NCBI GenBank assembly: GCA_009801015.1 | Contig: VHZZ01002860.1 | Span: forward strand, 77,880-98,123 | Length of the DNA stretch: 20,244 nt | Reading direction: 5' to 3' | Source of the DNA: Silene noctiflora | Taxonomy: Eukaryota > Streptophyta > Magnoliopsida > Caryophyllales > Caryophyllaceae | In this document: positions 1 through 10,612 of the stretch, piece by piece | How the letters are laid out: the number at the start of each line of letters is the position of its first letter | Numbering within the stretch: position 1 is the first letter of the stretch | The notes under the pieces: model-generated | Told to the model about the DNA's origin: nothing | The model's input: only the letters and a program-made list of their open reading frames with translations | Database searches by the model: none | Position numbers and translations under genes: made by a program

Positions 1-179
1 GGTTCCTTCAATCAGGAAGCTGCTTCAACTTTACATTATATTACTTCTCTTACATCTTTATGTCATTGTTTTTCTCTTAGTCATTGTCCTAGGTATCTAA
101 ATAGGATTGCACATGATATAGCTAAGTCTATAGCATGAACACTGCAGTCTTTACTTTCTGACAAAAAAAAAAAAAAAAA
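1..179 (+). mobile_element. 3' end of a LINE-type retrotransposon (RNase H tail, poly-A)
   Basis: Frame 1 is open from the window edge to a TGA at 136-138 and ends CPRYLNRIAHDIAKSIA. This matches the C-terminal helix of the plant RNase H-like domain (pattern H.PR..N..AH.LAK.A) found at the end of LINE polyproteins and in related host proteins. A short untranslated stretch (139-162) is followed by A17 (163-179), the typical 3' end of a non-LTR element. The rest lies to the left of the window. A retrocopied RNase H-like host gene is the alternative. Confidence 0.6.
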
Positions 180-234
180 GTTATTCTAAATCCAAAACTT
201 TATAGCACTCCAGTTACTCCAGTTAGAACAGCAT

Positions 235-327
235 AAGACTTAGCTCGCGTGATGGGACGAGAATGGGTACAAAGAAGGCACAAGACTTAGGTCGCATGAT
301 GGGACGAGGATGGGTACAAAGAAGGTT
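235..327. repeat. Two tandem copies of a 47-bp unit
   Basis: AAGACTTAG.TCGC.TGATGGGACGAG.ATGGGTACAAAGAAGG occurs at 235 and again at 282 with only a few substitutions. No function is evident. Confidence 0.85.
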
Positions 328-577
328 GTGTTAGTCGTGAATTCATGGGTGATATTATGTTCAGAAAGAAAATGTATGAATCCGATCAAAGCCCCAAAAT
401 GAGTAACCTGTATACCTCCATCAAACAAATTTGTGTAAACCGAATTCTAAATATAAAATACCCTTAAGGTACCTAAACCGATTATAATTGAACCAAATTA
501 ATACTTACTTTAAATAAAAACAATCAATTTCTTAAGTTTCCACATTAATTCTTTATTTAGTAATGATACTTTAAATT

Positions 578-659
578 ATTATATTCGTTATAAAAAAAAT
601 GAATGGTAAGCTAATATAATAATTAGCTTACCATTCATTTTTTTTATAACGAATATAAT
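578..659. repeat. Perfect foldback palindrome, 38-bp arms
   Basis: The left arm 578-615 begins ATTATATTCGTTAT and contains GAATGGTAAGCTA. The right arm 622-659 is its exact reverse complement. The loop is six bases (616-621). The identity of the arms suggests recent origin or gene conversion. It could be a very short foldback MITE, or part of the 3' intergenic region able to form a cruciform; no clear target duplication is seen. It lies about 455 bp beyond the SSADH stop. Confidence 0.92.
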
Positions 660-1114
660 TAGCTAATTATTAAATTGAGTCGTGATGTGAAACTCAAGTG
701 ATTTGATATTGACCCGACCTAATTAGCACATGATCCCAAAAGGCAGAAAACCAATTAAGGTGGGTAATCGAACTGACACCGATCTGATTGGACCTGATGC
801 AAAACTTAATTGGATGACCGCGGTCTATCTCTATTAAGCCAAAAGGTTTTCCACAATTCTACCATAACAGATTACAAACGGAAGATAAAGAAACGAGAAA
901 AACTCAGCAATAGTTCTGTGATTCAGCTGAATCTAATGTGCTACGAACTGGATCCTTCCATGGCACATTTAAATTTTAAATCTAAGACATCTCTAGGCAA
1001 TCAAACAAACTGAAATTCACGGTAAATAAACGCCAGCCACAACTCTTGGAGCAGATATAAGTGAAGCCAACATTGTGGAAGAAGTTTGTTTTGAGAGCCG
1101 ACCATTGAAATGAT

Positions 1115-1150
1115 CTAGCTGTTCATATTTCCGAAGCATACATATTTCAT
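1115..1150 (-). CDS. ALDH5F1: SSADH exon 20: C-terminus and stop (residues 524-534)
   Basis: A 36-nt terminal coding exon, [11 protein letters not shown] followed by TAG at 1117-1115. It aligns with the plant SSADH tail LE-IKYVCLGDMN. The acceptor is GGTGCAG|ATGAAA. It lies 989 bp from exon 19, so it is easily missed. The 3' UTR must follow at lower coordinates; no clear AATAAA-type signal stands out on this strand close to the stop. Confidence 0.92.
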   Translation of the reverse strand: MKYVCFGNMNS

Positions 1151-4100
1151 CTGCACCAGGAGACATAATAATAAGAATCGCAGTAGCAGTACAACAAGAA
1201 GATTAAATATTTGTCGAGCAAACACTTTAGGGCTGCAATTTCAGACATGACACGAAGACTTCCAGCAGCGTCAAAGCTAAGAAAAATCTTGGAACTACAT
1301 CATAGCATCAAACCCTAGCTATTTATCCTTTTTTTTAGGGTAGTATTTGACAACACATAATTGATTCATTTCCATCATTCCAATTGTAGAAATTAAAATG
1401 TTTTATTTCAATTCGAAATCCAATTTCATAAACATCTCAACGCATTCTAATGGAGAGCTTCATCCGGCAAGAAAATTGAAAACTTCATGCAGCAAGAAAA
1501 ACCAGATAAACGCAGAAAAGATCAAGGGAAATTTTTTTTGGAACTTCTGTTTGAGAAAAATGGGCAAATTATAAAAGTATAAAACCACTCATATTACTTG
1601 GCCAATAAAGTAACGATAGGCACAAACCAAATCCAAACCCAAGGAGTTTTCTTACTTCTGAGAATCTGAGCCACCAACGACAACGAACTCCATCCATCCC
1701 TCCCTCTCTATTGGAAGTTGATCTCAAAAATGGACTTTGAAAGTGAGCACTCAATCCAAAATAAATTACACGACACTGAATTATTGAAGTGGATCTAGCT
1801 CCAACGTCATGTAATCAACACACAATATGTTCCTGTCTAGAGATATGTAGAAGGCTGACATTCTCATATATATGCATTTCAAATTACCTAGGCGGCTAAA
1901 GTTCTCATGCAATAGTGTTCAAAGGTGTAGAATCTTTAACATGTTAATATTTTTTTCATTTACTTGGCTTGATTTTGTAAGTAAAATTTTGAGTAATCAC
2001 CAATAAAAGCTGCAAGATTCTGGTTCTAGAAACAACAAAGTTGTTCCACATAGATGTTCCTTAAAGGCATAAAGTACAGTATTCCTTTATGACATTGTTT
2101 TAATAATGCCGTAAACATGGAGAGGAGCATATTACTTACTTCGAGGTATTCATCCATACCATACTTTGAACCCTCTCGTCCAATACCAGATTCTTTCAAT
2201 CCTCCAAATGGAGCCACCTGTTTGGCATAGAATTGTATATTAAGAAAATACTCGCGAAGTGTGCTAAGGTCAAGAATTGTATACAAACCTCTGTGGACAC
2301 TAATCCTTCGTTAACCCCAACGATACCATATTCAAGAGCCTCAGTGACGCGCCAAGAACGCTGAATATTTGTTGTGAATATATATGCAGCTAATCCTGCA
2401 ATTGATGTGAAATATAGTTAGGAACTAAGATTAAGTCCTGCAATTTGATGCGAAATATAGTTAGGAATGCAGCCAAGAACGTTGTTTATTACATACAGGA
2501 ACATTAAGTCCCCACCAGCACATCCACCTAAGTGACGACAATGTAAACTTGTCACAAAATGAAAAGCTCACCTGCATTGGTGTTATTGGCCATCTGGATA
2601 GCTTCTTCCTCTGTTTTGAAAGGCAGAAGAGGAGCAACTGGACCAAAAATTTCATCCCTGCAAATTAGAATCAAAGCACAGTCTCACATTTAACAAGTGA
2701 CGGCCTGCGCTTATGGTGTTGATTGCATTTTGCAGAAAAGAGGGGACATCATGGTAAAAGAGAAGAAGCCAACTTAAGAGAGATAAAAATCCTAAACGAA
2801 GAAAATTATGATGGGCAATTGTTTCATCAAATGGTTTACTATCTTAATACCATGAGTTTGAAAGCATATGGGGAAGCACGGAGTTGAATCTGCAATTTAT
2901 CAAACTATTAAATCCAGCAAACAGACGAAAGTAAATGAGCTTCTAAATGCGGTATTTCGCTCGGGTCATGGATCTTTGAAGACAAATGATTTCATGTTTT
3001 AGTGGGGTTGGACTATGGATGACAATGTATAGATAACTAGAGTAATAATTATGCTTAATTCAAACCATTAAGTTTACAGGAATGTGCTTTTCTTTTCACT
3101 AACTAGCTTAGATAGGTATTTGAACAATTGAGCGAGTTGGACCATAGGTTGATTTAATCAGATTGAGTTAATAAATGGCAGGGTTGCAAGAGTCAACTTT
3201 ATTCAAGTACATACATTATAATCCTAGTTCATAAGCTCCCTCAGAAATTAAAATGAAGGCGTAGAACCACTTCAAACAAATTGGACTATTTTTCATTGAC
3301 AAATTTTTTGATCTAGATATTGAGGTACATACATAGATGTCGGCCCCTCTAATTTTTAGTTTTATGCATCTGCTATTTATTTTCATTCTAGACTATACGT
3401 TATGCATGCTGGAGTGCTGGACTCTTCCTGAAAGTTGATTCAGAAGTCTCGACATTAGTGTTGTTTCATTGTCTACAATGATTTAGGTATGATATTCTAC
3501 AAATACAATGTTCCTTCTCTTCAATTTCTGAACAATGAAAATTCCTTTTTTCAGAGGTCGTAGTCAATTTTCAATATTTAACTCAAGCCATCATCTTACG
3601 GTCAATAAGTTATTATGTTTAATAGTTAGAATTCGAAATGGGCTTGACCATCTCCAAATGAGAGAGTGCCCACTTCACAATCCCAAAGGAACTCCATCTT
3701 TCCTAAAACATTAGCAACAGCAGAACCCCAAGGCACCTTTTTAAAAATGTCTCACACTTGGAAGAGTTAATTTGACGATGATATGGAGTAACCAATGCAC
3801 CAAACTGGGATATTACCCTATATAAAGACCAGACAAATAGACATATTATTAAGATACCTTGACAATAGCATCTCACTGTTGACACCAGTCATGACTGTGG
3901 GCTCAAAAAATGTCATCCCAAGACGATGTCTACTACCGCCAAGCAGCACCTTTGCTCCCTTAAGAATGAAAGAGAGGGTATCAGGAAAAGTTCAAGGAGT
4001 GAGCAAATACTAGCTATGAAGGGTCAATGGAAGCCTGGAAGGAGCAAATGCATGTGCATCAAATGCTATCAGTGATGGTCTCTTTTTTTTTGTGTGTGTT

Positions 4101-7100
4101 CAGACATCACAATCTACGGGGAAGAAACGCAAGCACAAACCATGATTATCATTCAACAAAATGAACAATGAGTTACCTTTGAAATGGCATCTTCAACAAA
4201 TTTTTCGACCTGTTCCACAGCATTACATAAGTTAAATAATGAGTACCTTCTCAACCGGTTCAGTAGAATCAATAAAATCAAAAGAAGTTTGAATCCAAAC
4301 TTACCTTCTGAACTGCAGCTTCATTAATAAGTGGGCCCTGCATCAAGACATTTTTTACATAATGCTTATGTGGAAATCATTGCAATAGCTAAAAAGTAAC
4401 TGTAAATGTTGCAACAAACGTTAAAATTGTTATCATTGATAATTTTGTGCCAACACAAAGGCACCATTTAAATGCTATGCGAGATAATATACATCTAACA
4501 GCTATAATAAATGGTAATATGAAGTTATAATCTAAAAAGTACCGTTAATTACCAGACTCCTTTTATAAGGCAGAAATTACAAGTAGGAGAGATGTTTTAA
4601 CAGGCCCATCACCCATGGCTTATCAACATTTCAACGTAGAAAATAGGCCTAAAGGGTAACCTTTGCCACACTCGCAGTCATTTTAGCATGAGCCTCAGGG
4701 TCATCATCAACCCCTCTGCTCAAAGTCCTACAGGAGCTAAACGCCTAAACCTACCGATACATTTTGCATCTAGGGTAACTTAATAGTTATAGATAGAACC
4801 GGACACACTTGCTGCAAATTACAAGAATAAAACACCATATAGTTAATTAGTTTAACTACAAAATCAGATGACCATTATCACCTGGACAACACCATCACCA
4901 AAGCCATTTCCAACTTCTAATTCCTGGACAGCATTTGAAAATGCATTTGCAAATTTTTCATAAATACCTGCAAGTTATAATGGTTGTTATCAATCACAAG
5001 ACAAAGACTAGAAATTTTCTCGCACGTGTTCCAATAGTCTGTTTAGAATCAACATATACCTTCTTGAACAAGAATCCGATTTGAACATACACATGTTTGC
5101 CCACTGTTACGGAACTTTGATCCAAGCTGCAAAAGTATGTTTTTGTCTGTAAATCTTTTTTCAGCAATAAATAGAAGCCACTGTGTAATTGTGAGTTAGT
5201 GACAAAAAAGAAGGAAAAATTCTAGAATATCCATTGCATAGACCAAACTTTGATCAATACAGCAAGTAACATACAGCATAGAGCCGTAGACAAAAAGAAG
5301 CTTCCAACAAGTGCCTGTGTTTTCTTACATGATTTTGATAGAAACAAGATTTTTTAGGGAACATATAAACTAACCTACAATTAAATTGTTTTTGGGATCT
5401 CATACAGGATACTCACAAGTATAGAACTATAACTAATTAGATATTATTATCAAAGTGAATCATATGAGCTTAAGGGTGTAACTATAACGCATAGGAACTT
5501 GCGTAGGAGTACATGTTTAATGTTCTTAGTGGCTCCTGTTTAAAGTCGGGCAAGACTCAAGTGGTTGACGGAAATTTGACAGACATGTTACAATCTGAGA
5601 TACGTGGTATAGTATTGTTCTCTTTCGAAGAGCAAAAAGACTAGTATACCCTTAATTATAAAACCCTAACAACCCCCTGTTATAATCCCCTTCTATTGCC
5701 TTCGTTTTAATGTACCCAAGTATCGATGTCGTCTTCCTTCCTCACCGTCTAAATCTGACATTACAATCCAGCAAGATACTTTTGATTGTTAAGAAGCAAC
5801 CCTATAGTACCACTCCTGTCCACCGCTAACAATAGAGTACCGCCACTATCTGCTGTTGATATTAGAGTACCACCACCAGGAGCGCCTTGGCTGCTACCAT
5901 TCAACCACGCTTCACCTGAGCAAGTGTCAAGTCCATTTTCACCAATCCCTGGTTGAGTTGTGTCAACACAAGTACATCAAGGCAGAATGACAAGTCCGAG
6001 CATCAGAGGTTAAATCTAATCTCCCACCATCACTGCCATTACACGCCATCTCTTTCAACCGTTAAACCCACCTTAAAGCTTTATCCATCACAACATCCTA
6101 ATCACCACATACCATCAACTCCATTAAATACCACCTATTTCATTCATTCAAATCACCATTAATATTTACACAACCTTCAAGCTTTTCCCATCCAAACACC
6201 ACCATAATCAATAGACTAAATCACTAAATTGAGTTCGAGGTGGTCATGTCCGGTGGCTTGGAGTAGCTTGCGGTGATTGAACGGTGGGGTGGGCGCCTTT
6301 TAGAGGTGGTTTTAATGATGGTGTTTTGGCTACAGGTGATGGGTTGATGAAGGAGATAGGTGGTCTTAACAGTGTTCACAACAAGGGTTAAATTTAACGG
6401 ACCTAATCGGCGGATAACGAACTTAGGGTCACTTTAACCTTTAACGCAGAGTGTGTATTGTATAACGTAGACTTTGAAAAAACATAGGTGTACCATGTAG
6501 AAAAACCCGAATGCTTTCTAGGAAACCGTGAAGGTTTCCCACAAAAAGGTGGTATTTTAACTCACACAGCTACATCAGATAAATTATTCTATACGTCTTT
6601 TTTTTAGTAAAATAAGCTCAAACAAGAGATGTCTGAACTATATCATAAACGCAAACCTAAATGACAACACTGCGGTATCTCTTCATATTTGAAGGAATCT
6701 GAAAAGATGCATGATCCAGGAAAGAACGAGCTGTCACAAGGACTAAGAGAAGCTGGATTTTCAGAAAGCAAGAAAAAGATAATACAGGAGATTCGAAAAG
6801 AGAGACCCTTTTACAGAAATCTTAAAAATTGAGTGGGAAATCTTTGACAAAATTCCAGCTGAGCCTTGCAGTTTTGATATTAAAAATCGGAGAAAACAGC
6901 ATATATCCTTTACCAGTTTATTTAAATAACCATTTTCAAGTTTCAACTATAATATGACAGCTGAAGATAATAAATGAGAAGTGATTCCATAATCTAAGGC
7001 TTCTTTGGATGGACAAAAGGGAGGGAGGCAGGGCTAGAAAATAGGGTAGTAAGAAAGGCAGAGGAAGAGGAAACAGAGGCATCCATTTACCCTCATCAAG

Positions 7101-10100
7101 TCAAATTATAATCCCTCCCAACATAGAAAAGATTAGGAGGGAAACTCCCCTGTGTTATTTCCCATCTGCTTCCCTCCCATTCCGTCCTAAAATGGTATTG
7201 AACACACCCTTAACGTTCCTTGAACCATATAATGAAAAGACAAATATACCCCTTGTTTTTAGAGATTAAGTGGTGAAAAACAATTTCCAAATGTAGACAT
7301 GTGAGCCTGCACAAGAGTTACAGGCTTACAGCATTAACTTAATCCCAGTCACCACCTACGCGTAAGCAACATAGACGATGAGCTCATTTTGACCCTTAAG
7401 TCCAAATTGTGAATGAATACTAAAAGAGTATCCTGTGTAGTGTGTACGGCTAACAGCCTTAAGTAGCAAGTACTTTGGGACTCAGCTCCAACAGGATAAT
7501 TCCTTATTAACTAATCCAAACTAAACTTCTAAATAATTTCCACAAAAACAAGATATCCAGTTTTCACTTCTAATTTTCTGCTCTATCGTTGTGTTCGTAA
7601 TTAACATCTGACTCAGAAAATCCTAATAGTGAAATCAATTTCTTTAACTAGCCGCACCGTCACTAATAATTTTCTGATAAATTTCCACTGTAAGTTCTAC
7701 CAAACTAATTTGTTAAAAGATATTTAGTAATTTCCACGAGTGAGGCAGCTTGTCTAACTAAATTCATCTACTATTCTATATGGCAATATGACCATCACCA
7801 CGTCTTTCCTGTACAGAGCAGAAGAAAGCAATAACACTACTATTGCACAGCTATGGCACGTCGTTCAATTTGTATGAGCAGGCTGCAACCTATAAATGTC
7901 ATTTGTCGACTGTACATCGTATCCTCAACGTGCCCTAAAATGGAGGACTCTCTAGAAACGCTGATTTAATGGTTGATATAATACAATAAATCAATAATAT
8001 TGACAACACATCTCATGAAACCTTCTATTCCCATTCAGAGAAACAAGGGGCGCATTTTTCTATGCTTTTTATATCTTGACCGATTTCTGACAGAGAGGAC
8101 ATAAGAAAAACAGATATTTACCCCCATTGACAAATTTGCCACAATGCTTTCTTACACATTAAACGAGAAGGTTAAAAGACTGCCAATAGGGAAAAATAAT
8201 TCCCACCAGTTGATGACTTCATTTGTGAAACCAAATCTTTGAATGAACGGTAGGTACTTCTGTTCTTTCTGGTTTTATTATTCCACAGGAAACAATAACA
8301 AAATCATACAAGGCCCATCTTCGATAAAACACGAATTAGTTTACTAAATTCTCACCAGTACCACATTCACCCCGGGTAGTACATAGCCTGTATGTATACC
8401 TATGTAGATGCCCACCGTTGTATCCGGGACAGGTAGCGTGTTAAACTATCTCTTAGGTTGCTAATATGTTAAACTGAGTTAGGTTCATATCTCTTTTCGA
8501 GGTTTAGGATTGCATCACCAATTAACCATCAAAGATCGACATACAATGCAAAATTATCCAGAAACATAGTTTCAGGAAGCTATAGATATCTTGAATTTAA
8601 TAAAACAATAAGCACATAAAAAAACGCTGTCTTAATTCTTACAGCTCCTTTCACTGCTACATCCAAGTCTGCATCATCAAACACTATACAGGGTGCATTT
8701 CCACCAAGCTCCAAGGAAACCTAAATACAACACTGAGATACATGAGGAGATAAGTTTACATTATTAAGAAAGTTTATATGAGCTGTACGGCTATACCCTC
8801 TTCACAGTAGAGGCAGCGGCAGCCATTAACTTTTTCCCGACAGCAGTTGAACCCGTGAAGGTAATCTTTCTCACCTACGAAACCAACAGCATATTGTCAT
8901 CCATGTTTGTACCTCGTCTGATACTTCATAAAGCTTATATAAAAGTGCCATGTTCCGTAGCAAACCTGTGTGCTTGCTGATAATGTGTCACCAATTTCTG
9001 AAGCATTGCCCATAACAATATTCACTGTACCCTAAATAGTAAACAAATTAAACACTTGCCTTATTAGAAGTTAACTAAAATCCAGTCACAGTAAAGCCTA
9101 TGCAGGCAAATAGATAGTTTTCAAGTCATCACATCGACCCATGCTAAAACAGTTGATAGATAAATTGAAACTAGAAGGCCTTTTAGATTAGTGCTTCTTC
9201 AAAGGCTCATTTCCACAAAGGATGGATTTAACCCATAGTAAGGTGAACAAACTTGTTACTAGACGTTGTTTGACATCTAGTTATACATCGTTTATTGTAG
9301 TTTCACGTTTCAGTGAAAATTTCACAAACCACAATAGTTGACAGCAACCTATGAGCTTAAGCAAATATCTACATCACCAATTTTAAGTCAAAACCACCAA
9401 CAGAATTTATATATCGAACAGATGCCAATCTCATTTGTTTATAGTTCGGGAACTGTCATCTACGTTACTCACTACTCGGGTACATGTGCTCCACAGTTCG
9501 ACACAAGTATGAGTAGTATGACAATGGGACACTACAGTTAAGCAATTAATATGAGGATGCTTGATAAAATAGTTGACTCCAACACTTGAGCAAGTGCCTG
9601 TCTCATATACTTCTAACCGACTCCAAGTGATAGCTCGTCAAATAGAATTTCGCAAATTAAAATCATTACCGGAGGTATCCCAGCCTGAATAGAGAGCTCG
9701 GCAGCTGCCAAAGCTGTCAATGGGGTAAGCTCAGATGGCTTTATCACCACAGTACAACCACTAGCAAGAGCAGGACCAACCTAACGCAAAGTAAGAACCA
9801 GAAGAAAAAAATTCATGGGGAGATGTATCATTTCAAATACGAAGTATGTCCAAACAGAATTGCTTAGATGTCACAGCAAAGAAGGGGGGGAAGGATTTGT
9901 ACCTTTCGGGTTATCATTGCCAATGGAAAATTCCAAGGTGTAATTACCCCAACAACACCAACTGGCTGTAGAGTGTAGACAGAATTACACCATATTCATA
10001 AGCACAAGTTCGTACACAAGAAATAAGTCATTCTAACACGGCATAACGACACTGAATTCAATGCTGCTCAACCTTGCACGAGGAACACATCTGAAACTTT

Positions 10101-10578
10101 AGACGAAAAAAGACGTTGAACTTTACAAAATTGTTCTGTAGCTTTAAATTTTATCCCCTTGTAACTCTTCATCCTAACTTGCATCATATGACTTTTTTCT
10201 GAATTGTAGGTCCAAAACTGAAAACACACATTTGAAATTTTAGACGAGAAAAGATGTTGAACTTTACATAATTCTTCTGTAGCTTTACATTTTTGCCCAT
10301 TCTAACTCTTCATCCTAACTTTACATGATTCATATGACTTTTTTCTGAGTTGTAGGTCAAGAGCTGAAAACACCTATTTCACATTATTATGGTTCTATAT
10401 ACACGTTTTCTGAGTTGTAGATCAAGAACTGAAACACCTATTTCAATGCTATACCAAATTAGGAACAATTCCATACAAAACTTGAACACAAGGTAAAACA
10501 TCCAAGAAATAGCAAAATCAGTGGAATTATCATTTCCTATCTGGAGAATACACAAGGAGAGACATCTAAGAAATGGAA

Positions 10579-10612
<34 letters not shown>

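Larger units (their letters stand above)
180..1114. other. Intergenic DNA and SSADH 3' UTR
   Basis: This lies between the LINE tail and the SSADH stop. Apart from the 47-bp tandem repeat and the foldback, I see no gene. The 3' UTR of SSADH must occupy the part just below 1115 (on the minus strand), but its end cannot be placed. Confidence 0.6.
5127..8642 (-). other. Intron 11 of SSADH, the largest intron (3516 bp)
   Basis: A GT-AG intron (GCT|GTAAGA ... TTTGCAG|CTT) between the general-base exon and the catalytic-cysteine exon. It holds a PIF/Tourist-like MITE at 6998-7210 and a block with opposite strand composition in its two halves at about 5600-6500. 7220-8640 and 5130-5590 show no recognisable element or gene. 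Confidence 0.85.

Noticed and set aside
810..1013. 67-codon open frame antisense to the SSADH 3' region
   Set aside because: There is no recognisable motif, and it overlaps the expected 3' UTR on the other strand.
1151..2139. A read-through C-terminus for exon 19 instead of a separate exon 20
   Set aside because: Exon 19 ends with a perfect GTAAGT donor, and the [11 protein letters not shown] tail at 1150-1115 matches the family C-terminus.
5953..6162. 69-codon His/Pro/Ser-rich open frame
   Set aside because: It is explained by the C-rich arm of a possible non-coding element inside intron 11.
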